Below, one piece after another: positions 36,405 through 45,298 of a stretch of 64,000 bases of DNA (position 1 is the stretch's first letter; the number at the start of each line of letters is the position of its first letter). The notes beneath the pieces were generated by a model. It worked only from the letters and a program-made list of their open reading frames with translations. It ran no database searches and had not been told where the DNA came from. The position numbers were made by a program, and so were the translations under genes. This DNA comes from CAVTWD01 sp963738325. GTDB taxonomy: Bacteria > Actinomycetota > Acidimicrobiia > Acidimicrobiales > Ilumatobacteraceae. The stretch is taken from positions 1-64,000 of the forward strand of contig CAVTWD010000001.1 of NCBI GenBank assembly GCA_963738325.1, in the 5' to 3' direction.

Positions 36405-38099
36405 ATGATGTCGATCGAAGAGGCGAACAGCGCTCTCATCGTTCCGGGCGGGGTGTTCGAGCTGATCGAGGCGGAGGTCGACGGGAGGCCCTACCGCGTG
36501 TGGAAGCTCGCCCCGCCCACGCTCCGGGCCGTGCTCGACGCCAGCGCCGCCCACAAGGACAAGACCTACATCGTCTTCGAGGGCGAGCGTCTCACCTTCG
36601 CGGACAACATCCGCCAAGCATCCAACCTCGCCCGCTGGCTGGTCGAGGAGCAAGGCATCAACAAGGGCGACCGGGTGGCGATCGCGATGCGCAACCTGCC
36701 CGAGTTCGCCGTCGCCTTCTGGGCGACGATCGCCTCTGGCGCCGTGGCCGTGCTCCTGAACGGCTGGTGGACAGGCCCCGAGCTGGCCTACGGGCTGTCG
36801 GACTCGGGCGCTCGACTGCTGTTCGCAGACGGCGAGCGAGCGCGGCGCGTGGCGCCTCATCTACCGGAGCTCGGGCTGAAGACCGTCGTCGTGGCTCGGG
36901 AGGAGCCGTTCAGCCCGGAGCAGGTGAGCTTCGCCGAGCTCGTCAAAGGTGACGCCGTGGCCTTGCCGGACGTGGCGCTGCTGCCGGAGGACCCGGCCAC
37001 GATCCTCTACACGGGGGGCACGACCGCCAAGCCCAAGGGAGCGCTGGGCTCGCATCGCAACGCGACCGTGAACATCCTCGGGCTCGCCTTCATGTCGGCG
37101 CACGCGGCGCTCCGCCACACCGGATCGGTGCCAGTGCCCGAGCCGGGGTCGCAGGAGGCGATGCTCGTCGTCATGCCGATGTTCCACGTGAGCGGGGCGT
37201 ACTCGGTCATCATCACCGCCGCCTTCGGGTCGAAGATGGTGATGATGCCGAAGTGGGACGCCGACAAGTCGTTGGTGCTCGTCGAGCAGGAGCGCATCAC
37301 GATGACCGGTGGGGTGCCGACCATGGTGTGGCAGATGCTCGAGTCGCCCCAGTTGAACAAACGCGATCTGTCCAGCCTCCACAGCGTCGGCATGACGGGT
37401 TCGGCGGTCCTGCCGGATCTCCTGCGGCGGCTCGACGAGCACATCCCGGGGCGAACGCTCACCAACGGCTACGGCCTCACGGAGACGTGGGGCCTCGTCA
37501 CGGTCAACACGGGAGGGGACTACACGGCGCGCCCGGACAGCGTCGGCCGCCCGCTACCCACGAACGACATCAAGCTCGTCGCGGAGGACGGCACGGACGT
37601 CACCGGGACGGGACGGGTGGGCGAGCTGTGGGTGAGGGGCCCCGGGGTCATCACGGGGTACTGGAACCTGCCCGAGGCGACGGCCGAGGCGATCACGGAC
37701 GGCTGGTTCCACACGGGTGACGTCGCCCGGCTCGACGACGACGGCTTCATCTACATCGTGGATCGCATCAAGGACATGGTGATCCGGGGCGGGGAGAACA
37801 TCTACTGCGTCGAGGTCGAGACCGCGTTGACCGAGCATCCAGCGGTCGCCGAGGCCGCCGTCATCGGCATCCCCCACGAGGTCCTCGGTGAGGAGGTCGG
37901 GGCCGTCGTCTACCTGGAGCCCGGTGAGACGGCCACGGAGGAGGAGCTCCGGACCTTCGTCGCCGGGCAGCTCGCCTCCTTCAAGGTCCCGACGCGGGTC
38001 TGGATCCGGCCCGAGCCCCTGCCGGTGAGCGCCATCGGGAAGATCTTGAAGCAGCAGCTACGTGAGGACTACGTGCAGGCGCCGACGACGTCCTCCTGA
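36405..38099 (+). CDS. Long-chain-type acyl-CoA synthetase
   Basis: 564 aa from ATG 36405. It is an AMP-forming ligase with the P-loop YTGGTTAKPKGALGS, the motif NGYGLTETWG, the GWFHTGDVARLDDDG hinge, RIKDMVIRGGENIY, and the catalytic lysine in GKILKQQLR. It activates a carboxylate to its CoA thioester and would supply acyl groups to the neighbouring acyltransferases. It starts 43 nt after acyltransferase 2 with a GAGGGGGGACC ribosome site, so it is likely in the same operon. Confidence 0.92.
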   Translation: MMSIEEANSALIVPGGVFELIEAEVDGRPYRVWKLAPPTLRAVLDASAAHKDKTYIVFEGERLTFADNIRQASNLARWLVEEQGINKGDRVAIAMRNLPEFAVAFWATIASGAVAVLLNGWWTGPELAYGLSDSGARLLFADGERARRVAPHLPELGLKTVVVAREEPFSPEQVSFAELVKGDAVALPDVALLPEDPATILYTGGTTAKPKGALGSHRNATVNILGLAFMSAHAALRHTGSVPVPEPGSQEAMLVVMPMFHVSGAYSVIITAAFGSKMVMMPKWDADKSLVLVEQERITMTGGVPTMVWQMLESPQLNKRDLSSLHSVGMTGSAVLPDLLRRLDEHIPGRTLTNGYGLTETWGLVTVNTGGDYTARPDSVGRPLPTNDIKLVAEDGTDVTGTGRVGELWVRGPGVITGYWNLPEATAEAITDGWFHTGDVARLDDDGFIYIVDRIKDMVIRGGENIYCVEVETALTEHPAVAEAAVIGIPHEVLGEEVGAVVYLEPGETATEEELRTFVAGQLASFKVPTRVWIRPEPLPVSAIGKILKQQLREDYVQAPTTSS

Positions 38100-38159
38100 A
38101 GGATCAGCGGCGCAGGGAGCCAAGCGAGAACCCGAGTCCAGTCTGGAGGCGAGCGCCCG

Positions 38160-39569
38160 GTGCAGCAGTTGAGCGGTCAAGACGCGATGTTCGTCTACAT
38201 GGAGAGCAAGCAGACCCCGTTCCACGTCGGCGGGTTCGCGACGTATGACCCGTCGACGGCACCGGACGGGCAAGTCAGCTTCCAGGACATCTACGACCAG
38301 ATCGAGTCCCGGCTGCATCTCCTGCCCCAGCTCCGGCGCCGGCTCGTGCGGGTCCCCCTCGACCTCGACCACCCCTATTGGGTCGACGACCCGGACTTCG
38401 ACCTCGAGTACCACGTGCGCCAGATCGCGCTCCCGCGGCCGGGTGACTGGCGCCAGCTCCGGGTTCAGGCGGCGCGGCTGCTCGCCCGTCCACTCGATCC
38501 CAGCCGGCCGCTCTGGGAGATCTACGTCGTGGAGGGCCTCGAGGAGATCCCCGGCTTGCCGGAAGGCAGCTTCGCCGTCGTCACCAAGCTGCACCACGCC
38601 GCGGTGGACGGTGTGGCGGGCCGGGAGCTCAACAGCGTGCTGCACACGTCCAGCCCCGACCTCGTCGAGCACTACGTCGAGCCCTGGGCCCCGGAGGATC
38701 AGCCCACGCAGACGGATCTCCTCGGGAGGACCGCGCGGAACTACCTCGTCCGACCAGCGCGCCTCGTGTCCGCGGTCGGCCACACCGTCCCCGTCCTCGG
38801 CCGGCTGCAGCAAGGAGTCCGCGCCGGCGAGCTCCAGCGGCAGCGGTTCCGGGCCCCGCGCACTCGCTTCAACGGCCCGCTCGATGCCCGCCGTGTCGTC
38901 GACGGCTGCGAGTTCGAGCTGGCCGAGATGAAGCGGATCCGCACCGCGGTTCCGGGCGCGACCGTCAACGACGTCGTCCTCGCCCTTCTGGGCGGCGCCC
39001 TCCGCATCTATCTCGGTGGGAAGAACGAGCTCCCGGACGAACCGCTGGTGGCCCTCATACCGATCTCGGTGCGCGGCGATGACGACCGGGGCGCGGCCGG
39101 CAACCAAGTGGCGACGATGCGGGCCACGCTCGCCACCGACGTCGCCGACCCACTCGAACGACTGGCGAAGATCCACGAATCGACCGCGCAGTCGAAGCTG
39201 CTCGGTCAGGCCATCGGGGCCCGCACCCTGGTGGAGTACTCGGAGTTCCTGCCCGGAGGGCTGCTCGGCCTCGGTACGCGCGCCCTGCTGGCGTCGGGCC
39301 TCACCCATCGCGCCGGGCCGTTTGCGAACGTCCCGGTCACGAACATCCCCGGCCCCCAGACGCCCTGGTACCTGGCCGGTGCCCGCATGGTGTCGAGCTA
39401 CGGGACACCTCCCGTCTTCGAGGGGACCGGCCTCATCCACCTCGTGTTCAGCTACTGCGGCAAGGTCTCCGTAAGCACCTGGTCCTGCCCCACGGTGCTG
39501 CCGGACATCGAGGTCTACACCGACGCCATCAGGTCCGGTTTCTCGGAGCTGGCCAAGGCAGCCGCGTAG
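38160..39569 (+). CDS. Wax ester synthase / diacylglycerol O-acyltransferase
   Basis: 469 aa from GTG 38160. It shows the WS/DGAT layout: LSGQDAMFVYMESKQTPFHV at the N-terminus, the catalytic HHAAVDG in TKLHHAAVDGVAGRE, ATVNDVVLALLGGALRIYL, and NVPVTNIPGPQTPWYLAGAR. It joins acyl-CoA to fatty alcohols or diacylglycerol for storage lipid. It closes the lipid cluster and is followed by a strong hairpin. Confidence 0.93.
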   Translation: MQQLSGQDAMFVYMESKQTPFHVGGFATYDPSTAPDGQVSFQDIYDQIESRLHLLPQLRRRLVRVPLDLDHPYWVDDPDFDLEYHVRQIALPRPGDWRQLRVQAARLLARPLDPSRPLWEIYVVEGLEEIPGLPEGSFAVVTKLHHAAVDGVAGRELNSVLHTSSPDLVEHYVEPWAPEDQPTQTDLLGRTARNYLVRPARLVSAVGHTVPVLGRLQQGVRAGELQRQRFRAPRTRFNGPLDARRVVDGCEFELAEMKRIRTAVPGATVNDVVLALLGGALRIYLGGKNELPDEPLVALIPISVRGDDDRGAAGNQVATMRATLATDVADPLERLAKIHESTAQSKLLGQAIGARTLVEYSEFLPGGLLGLGTRALLASGLTHRAGPFANVPVTNIPGPQTPWYLAGARMVSSYGTPPVFEGTGLIHLVFSYCGKVSVSTWSCPTVLPDIEVYTDAIRSGFSELAKAAA

Positions 39570-39588
39570 CGAGGGCTGACCGCAGCCC

Positions 39589-39684
39589 GTTCATGCGTGT
39601 CACTTCGCGCCGATACGCCGCGAATCGAGCCGCATGAACGAGGTGGAACGGCCCGAGGGGGGAAGGAGAACCTTCCCCCCTCGG
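39589..39684. terminator. Double hairpin between convergent genes
   Basis: Two stems lie between the WS/DGAT gene and the convergent ABC solute-binding gene. The first pairs GTTCATGCG (39589) with CGCATGAAC (39631). The second (39653-39684) is a perfect 14-bp stem, CCGAGGGGGGAAGG, with an AGAA loop. The same GGGGGGAAGG stem core recurs at 49942. Confidence 0.75.
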
Positions 39685-39704
39685 AGCCGAGTCGAGCTTG
39701 CGTC

Positions 39705-40955
39705 TCAGGTGGTGGTCGGTGCTGCCGTGGTGGCCGTCGAGCCCGAGAGGCCCCACAGCTGCTTGAACAGGTCGAGAGAGTTCTCGACCACCGGGAAGAA
39801 CTTCGTGGTGCTCGGCAGGTTGTCCTTGTTCAGGATCCAGTTCGGCGGCGGGAATCCCGGCACCACCGGCACGCCGGCGAGCTTGCGGGCGATGGCGTCG
39901 ACGGCGCCGAACATGATCTCGTAGACGGCGAAGGCCATGCTGCCGGCCTGCTCGCCGGTGGAGATGTTCTTCAGGTTGGCGTAGCCGGGGCCCTCCCCGA
40001 AGATCTTCACGTCGTTGAGGCCGGCCGCCTTGAGGGCCGCCGGCAGCCCCACGAACGGTGAGTCGGTGGACGTGATGACGTACTTCGTGTCGGGATGGGA
40101 GCGCAGGAACGACACGATGTTGTCGTTGGCGGTCTGGAGGCCCGACAAACCGATGGGGAGCTTGTTGTAAGGGCAGTCGGGGCAGAGGTCCTTGAGGTTC
40201 TGCTGGAAGGAGGTGGCGAGGGCCGACAGGATCGGGAAGTCGGGCAGGTCGACGTAGACCACACCGGGCTTGGAGTTGCCGTTCGTGGCGGCGTCGTTGA
40301 CCACCCAGGCCGCCATCGGCTGGCCGAGCGCACCCTGCTGCTCGGGGGTCGACGTCGTCCAGATGATGCCGTTCTCGGGCTTGTCGGTGATGCAGCAGGA
40401 GGCGATGGCGGTGCCGTTGGCCGCGAGCTGGCTGATGTACTGCTCGATCTGCGACCGTGGTGTCGCCGTGTAGATCACCCCGTCCGGCTTGGCCCGCACC
40501 ACCTGCTCCCAGGCGTTCTGGATCTGCTGGGCGCTCCCGTCGGTGGTCAGCGCGGTGAGCTTCCAGCCGAGCAGGTCAGTGGCCTGCTTGATGACGTCGG
40601 GCTCGGCCGCGCAGTACTCGGCGCCGCAGCTGATGAAGTAGATGCTCTTCCCGGTCGGGATGGGCTTGCCGATGGGCGTGTTGAGGTCGATGCTCGTGGG
40701 CCGTTGCAGGTACTGGTCGACGATCTGCTTGGCCAACGCCGCCCCCGTGGCGCCGCTCGTCGTCGTGGCGCCTGCCGCGGTGGTGGCGCTCGCCGCGGTG
40801 GTGGCGCCGCCCGCGGCCGTGGTCGCGGCCCCCGCCGTGGTGGCCGACGAGCTCTTGCTGCTGCTCCCGCAGGCGGCGGCGCTCAAGGCGCCGACTACCA
40901 GGATCGCCGGCAACAGGAGCTTCCTCCGCCGCCCTCCCCTCGTCTGGTTCTGCAT
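39705..40955 (-). CDS. Sugar-type ABC transporter substrate-binding lipoprotein
   Basis: 416 aa from ATG 40955. A twin-basic signal (MQNQTRGGRRRKLLLPAILV) ends in the lipobox SAAACGSS, followed by an Ala/Thr linker. The mature part is a periplasmic-binding-protein type 1 fold (IYFISCGAEYCAAEPDVI, AKPDGVIYTATPRSQIEQYI, YVDLPDFPILSALATSFQQN). It captures the ligand outside the cell for the permease and ATPase encoded upstream on the same strand. The ligand is unknown; the CASCCITDKPENG-like cysteines are unusual. Confidence 0.87.
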   Translation of the reverse strand: MQNQTRGGRRRKLLLPAILVVGALSAAACGSSSKSSSATTAGAATTAAGGATTAASATTAAGATTTSGATGAALAKQIVDQYLQRPTSIDLNTPIGKPIPTGKSIYFISCGAEYCAAEPDVIKQATDLLGWKLTALTTDGSAQQIQNAWEQVVRAKPDGVIYTATPRSQIEQYISQLAANGTAIASCCITDKPENGIIWTTSTPEQQGALGQPMAAWVVNDAATNGNSKPGVVYVDLPDFPILSALATSFQQNLKDLCPDCPYNKLPIGLSGLQTANDNIVSFLRSHPDTKYVITSTDSPFVGLPAALKAAGLNDVKIFGEGPGYANLKNISTGEQAGSMAFAVYEIMFGAVDAIARKLAGVPVVPGFPPPNWILNKDNLPSTTKFFPVVENSLDLFKQLWGLSGSTATTAAPTTT

Positions 40956-40983
40956 GCTGCGTGTGTTCCTCCTCGTGATCCGA

Positions 40984-42107
40984 TCAGGCCGACGGCCTGA
41001 CGGCTTGCTCGGTCGCGCCAGTTGGCGCGCTCTCCCCACCGGGACTCCCGGAGGCCTCGTGGCGGGCCCGTCCCCGCCGCTCTGAACCGGTTCGCCGCAC
41101 CTGGTACCCCGTGAGGGCGAGGGCCGCGATGAGCACGACACCGGTCGCGAACTGCTGTACCCACTGATCGGCTCCTGCCAGCCCGAGGCCGGTCGTCAGC
41201 GTCCCCAGCAAGAGGACGGCGATGATGGTCCCCCACGCGTTGAAACGGCCGTTCTTGAGCTGGGTGGCGCCGAGGAAGACGGCGGCGAAGGCGGGTAGAA
41301 GGTACGCGCCGCCTGCCGTCGGGGAGCCGGAACCGATGTTCGAGGCAAGGGCTATCCCGGTGAGGCCCGCGAAGAAGGCGGACCCGATCAGGCAGCCGAA
41401 GCGCAGCCGCTCGGTGCGGACGCTGGCGAGACGAGTGGCGTCGAGGTTGAACCCGGTGGCGTAGATCCGCCGTCCCGTCGCCGTGTGCTCGAGCACGTAC
41501 CAGATGGCGAAGGCCATGATGAGGGCGTAGAACACGGGCAGGGTGAGGTTGCCGACCCAGCGGGTCTGGGCGATGTTCTGGAAGGTATCCAGCTGGGGCC
41601 CGGTGACGTTCCGGCTGCCGGTACGCCAGATGACGAGGGCCTGGATCAGGAAGCCCGTAGCCAGCGTGGCGATGAGCGAGTCGATCTTGAACGTCACGAC
41701 GACGACGCCGTTCATGATGCCGACCAGCACGGACACCCCCACACCGATCAGGAGTGCGACGCCCAGCGGCAGGCCCGAGTAGACGATGGCATACGTGCAC
41801 ATGACCCCGGACAACGACATGGTGTAGGGCACGGAGATGTCGAACACGCCGGCCGACAGCGGGATCACGAGGGTGAGGGCGGCCATGGCGCCCACCGCGT
41901 TCGAGTTGAGGATCTGCCGCGCCGTGTCCCACTGCGGGAACGTGTCGGGCACCCAGATCGAGAACACGATGATGAGGCCGAGCAGCACGTAGATGCCGCC
42001 GATCCTCCCCGGCGACAGCGCCTGCATCAGCCGTCGCGACAGCTCGCCTCGCTCGCGCCCCCGACGACGTCCGTCGTGGCCGACGCGGCCTGGGTCGATG
42101 TGGTCAT
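40984..42107 (-). CDS. Sugar-type ABC transporter permease, N-terminal frameshift
   Basis: About 374 aa in the RbsC/BPD_transp_2 family, with eight to ten membrane helices (GGIYVLLGLIIVFSIWV, AMAALTLVIPLSAGVFDISV, IGVGVSVLVGIMNGVVVVTF, GGAYLLPAFAAVFLGATQL). The start ATG 42107 (MTTSTQAASATTDVVGG) overlaps the ATPase stop by four bases. A one-base break near 42060 is needed to reach LSRRLMQALSPGRIGG. The permease forms the channel with the double ATPase. Confidence 0.87.
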
Positions 42108-43687
42108 GACGCCTCGCTCTCCAGTCCTTCCATCGCGCGGACGAGCTTGTGCTCGGTGAGCCCAGCCCCCTGGAGCTCCTGGGCGACGACGCCGCGGTGA
42201 AGCACGAGCACCCGCGTGCACAGCGCCAGCAGGTCGCCGACGTCGGACGACACGACGAGCACGCTGAGGCCCTGGCGCACCTGGGCGGCGATGAGGTCGT
42301 AGATGGCATGCCGGGCGCCGATGTCCACCCCGGCCGTCGGCTCGCACAGGACGAGCACCTTGGGATCGCGGGCCAAGGTGCGACCGAACAGCACCTTCTG
42401 CTGGTTGCCACCGCTCAGCGTCTGGACGGGGCTGGTGGCCCCGCCGGCCATGACGTCGAGCTTGCCCATCCAGTTGTTCACCAAACGACGCTCGCGGCGG
42501 TGGCTGAGCTTGAAGGGCGGGCCGAACTGGTCGAGCACCGAGAGCGACATGTTCTCCTCGACCGTCATGGCCCCGACGATGCCTTCCCGGCCCCGGTCGG
42601 GGGGCAGGAGGGCGACGGTGCGGGCCTTCCAGCGCTCGATGTCGGTCCAGCCGGCAGCTGGCGCCAGGCGGATGGAACCAGCGGAGGCGTGGGTCCGCCG
42701 ATCCGTGAGGAGGCGGGGAAGCTCGTCGCGTCCCGAGTCGGGGAGACCCGCGATGCCGAGCACCTCGCCCTGGTAGACGGTGAAGGTGGTGTCGCGCAAG
42801 TAGACGCCCGCCAGGCCCTTGACCTCGAGGAGGGGGACGTCGTGGGGCTGCTCGGGGACCGCTGCCCGATAGTCGGGCGCCATCTCGACGCCCAGCATCA
42901 GATGGACGAGCTGGCCCTTGGTGAGCTCCGACACCTTCCGCGTGGCCACCTGGCGGCCGTTGCGGAGCACGGTCACACGGTCGCAGAGGCCGAAGACGTC
43001 GTCGAGGCGGTGCGAGACGTACAGGATGCCGGCGCCCCTCGCTCGCAGGTCGCGCACCAGCACGAAGAGCCGATCCACCTCACCCGGCGGCAGCACCGCC
43101 GTGGGCTCGTCGAGGACGAGCACGCCGCCTCGGCTGTCCCAGCCCTGGAGGGCGCCCGCGATGGCCACGATCGTGCGCTCGACGGGGGTCGCCTTCGAGA
43201 GCGGTTGGTTGATGTCGATCTTGAGCCCGAACGGCGCGATGAGCGCCTTGGCCACGCGTGCCTGCTCACGCCAACGCACTCGGCCGAAGCGGCCGCGGCT
43301 GAAGCCGCCGCGCAGCGCCAAGTTGTCCATCGTGTTCAGCTCGTGCACCAGCCCGAGGTCCTGGTGCACGAAGCTCAGCTCAATGGCACCACCACCTGCC
43401 CTGGCGTGGCCGAGGGACGCGACGTCGACCGGCTCGCCGTTCAGCCACGCCTCGGCGCCGGGGTCGGGCTGGTGGTAGCCGGACAGCACCTTGATCAAGG
43501 TGGACTTCCCCGAGCCGTTGTGTCCCACGAGCGCGTGGACCTCGCCCGGCATGATCTCCAGCGTGACCTCGCTGAGCGCCTTCGTGCCCGGGAACGTCTT
43601 GGACAGGCGCGCGACCTTCAGGATGGCGCCGTCGGGGCCGTCCGGGGTCGGGCTGGCCGCGAGTTCGGTCAGGTCCTGGTCAGCCAT
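42104..43687 (-). CDS. Sugar-type ABC transporter ATPase with two nucleotide-binding domains
   Basis: 527 aa, RbsA/MglA type. Domain 1 has Walker A GHNGSGKSTLIKVL and Walker B VLVLDEPTAVLP, with a degenerate signature (SKATPVERTIVAIAG). Domain 2 has a degenerate Walker A (GLPDSGRDELPRLL), a good signature LSGGNQQKVLFGRTLA, and Walker B VLVLCEPTAGVD. One intact and one degraded site is usual for this class. It is first in the minus-strand operon ATPase-permease-binding protein. Confidence 0.93.
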   Translation of the reverse strand: MADQDLTELAASPTPDGPDGAILKVARLSKTFPGTKALSEVTLEIMPGEVHALVGHNGSGKSTLIKVLSGYHQPDPGAEAWLNGEPVDVASLGHARAGGGAIELSFVHQDLGLVHELNTMDNLALRGGFSRGRFGRVRWREQARVAKALIAPFGLKIDINQPLSKATPVERTIVAIAGALQGWDSRGGVLVLDEPTAVLPPGEVDRLFVLVRDLRARGAGILYVSHRLDDVFGLCDRVTVLRNGRQVATRKVSELTKGQLVHLMLGVEMAPDYRAAVPEQPHDVPLLEVKGLAGVYLRDTTFTVYQGEVLGIAGLPDSGRDELPRLLTDRRTHASAGSIRLAPAAGWTDIERWKARTVALLPPDRGREGIVGAMTVEENMSLSVLDQFGPPFKLSHRRERRLVNNWMGKLDVMAGGATSPVQTLSGGNQQKVLFGRTLARDPKVLVLCEPTAGVDIGARHAIYDLIAAQVRQGLSVLVVSSDVGDLLALCTRVLVLHRGVVAQELQGAGLTEHKLVRAMEGLESEAS

Positions 43688-44004
43688 CGAACGCCATACG
43701 GGCTGTCCTCGTGCACGGTATCCATCGCTCTCCCCCGAAAGTGGCGAGCTTCCCCATCACGCTCTGACCGGTCTGGACCTCCGCGGTCGTGATCGCCACC
43801 GAACCTATCATCGCTCGCTCCGTAGCGGCCCATGGGGTCACGTCGCCGGTTCACCCCGGCCAGCGCGAGCCCGGTCGGGCTGAGCCCGTCGTCGCCGAGC
43901 AAAGAATCCCCGCGCTCCGTTCGGCCCGGCCGCGGGTGCTCGCTTATGCTCGCGCCCAAGGGGCAATGCCATAACGAGTCCGCTGTTCGACTGAGGGGAC
44001 AAGC
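43688..44004. other. Divergent intergenic region
   Basis: 317 nt between the ABC importer (minus) and a small Tat-signal gene (plus). No gene is supported. It should hold the importer promoter. I see no clear operator palindrome. Confidence 0.5.
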
Positions 44005-44320
44005 ATGAGCGAACTGGACAGGCGAAGCTTCCTCAAGAACACCTGCGTGGCGGCGGCGGCCGCCGGGGTGGCGGGAGCTGTCCCACTGACTGCTGACCGA
44101 GCCCGGGTGGCACGGCCGAGAGATCGAAGCGGTGCCGGTTGGTCGTGACGCGCATCGCACCCACGTCGCCGTCCGCCGCCGGTTGAGCCCCGGAGGGGAC
44201 GCCTATGCCGCCATCTTCCCCGCCTTGCGGGCGGGGGAGTACGGCCTACGGCCGGTCGGCGGCGACGTCCTCACGGCGACGACGATCATCGGCGGGGAGG
44301 TGACCCAACTGGACTGGTGA
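44005..44320 (+). CDS. Small Tat-signal protein, one frameshift
   Basis: About 104 aa over two frames. ATG 44005 gives a twin-arginine signal (DRRSFLKNTCVAAAAAGVAG). After a break near 44095 the second frame reads EPGWHGREIEAVPVGRDAHR, then YAAIFPALRAGEYGLRP and ATTIIGGEVTQLDW to the stop at 44320. The end recalls small beta-rich modules found beside secreted hydrolases, but I do not recognise a family. Unbroken, it would be exported folded. Confidence 0.55.
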
Positions 44321-44790
44321 GCGGCGAGCCCCCTCGCGGCTCGCGCCTGCCGGGCCGGGACCAGTCTCGTGCCGGAGCCACTCGCACACGACGAGGTACG
44401 CCAGCAAGGACACCGCGATCCACGCGCTCGTGGCCGCGAGCAGCGCGACCGCGCCTGGGGGGGCAGCGCGCGAACCCGACGGTGCCGACGACGGCGAAGG
44501 CGACCATGCCCAGGGCACCGAGCACCGCGCCGCGCAAGTCGTGCACGGCCTCCTCGGTGCCGTGCTTCTTCTCGAGCAGCGTGAGTGTCGCCGGCAAGAT
44601 GGCGGGGAAGGCGAGGAACATGCCGCCGAACGCGGGGCTGATGGCCACGCCCGCGAGCCGCGGCGACGATCGAGACACCGGCCCCGAAGAGGAAGCGCAG
44701 CCCCAGCTCCGAGCCCTTGACGTCGCGCAGCTTGCCGGGATCCACGCCGGCGACCGGGTCGCCGGGGCACGGCTCCAGCGGCTCCGTCAT
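44246..44790 (-). CDS. DUF3147-like membrane protein B, frameshifted
   Basis: About 180 aa over several frames. ATG 44790 overlaps the stop of the upstream DUF3147 gene (ATGA). Segments are KGSELGLRFLFGAGVSIVAA, then FGGMFLAFPAILPATLTLLE with EEAVHDLRGAVLGALGMV, then LLAATSAWIAVSLLAYLVV. Breaks are near 44655 and 44485. Four helices are predicted. The C-terminus is uncertain (44246 or 44286) and overlaps the convergent Tat-signal gene. Confidence 0.6.
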
Positions 44791-45131
44791 CGCAAGACGA
44801 GTCCGTAGCCCATCGCGGCGCACGCCAACCAGGCGCTGCAGATGGCGAGCGACCCGCGAAACGCGTGCCACCGTTTGAGGAGCGGCACGCCGGCCGCGCA
44901 GACCAGGATCAAGACGACCGCCCCGACGATCATGCCCCAGCTCTGCTGTTGGGCCTCCGAGGACCCCTTGGAGACCAGGACGACGACGAGGTTGGCCAGG
45001 GCCACCGACGGCGCAGCTGAGAAGATCCCCGCGAAGCGTTTGGGGATGGCCACCTCGCCGACGAGGGCGAACGCGACGACGAACAGACCGCCGTTCACCG
45101 CTCTGATACCGAGCGTCAAGACCTCGTTCAT
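44787..45131 (-). CDS. DUF3147-like membrane protein A
   Basis: 114 aa with four helices: GLFVVAFALVGEVAIPKRFA, FSAAPSVALANLVVVLVSKG, MIVGAVVLILVCAAGVPLL, and LAICSAWLACAAMGYGLVL. The KRFAGIFSAAPSVALANL motif matches the FGGMFLAFPAILPATL segment of the downstream protein, so both belong to one family. The overlap and pairing suggest a hetero-oligomeric membrane complex of unknown function. Confidence 0.7.
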   Translation of the reverse strand: MNEVLTLGIRAVNGGLFVVAFALVGEVAIPKRFAGIFSAAPSVALANLVVVLVSKGSSEAQQQSWGMIVGAVVLILVCAAGVPLLKRWHAFRGSLAICSAWLACAAMGYGLVLR

Positions 45132-45298
45132 CTCGGGTGTTTCCGTACCTCGGAGGGGTCCTCCCGAAACAAGGCCGCCCTCCGGGGCGACGCTGTCGTC
45201 GGACGGCGGGGCTGGCGCCGGCGGGGTTGACGGGCGCCACCGCTGGCCCGATCAGCCGTAGCGCGTCATGCTGATGTCCGATACCCAGGAGGTGGCCG

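Noticed and set aside
43688..43974. Small open frames on both strands
   Set aside because: Arg/Pro-rich, no ribosome sites, no family resemblance; more likely regulatory spacer.
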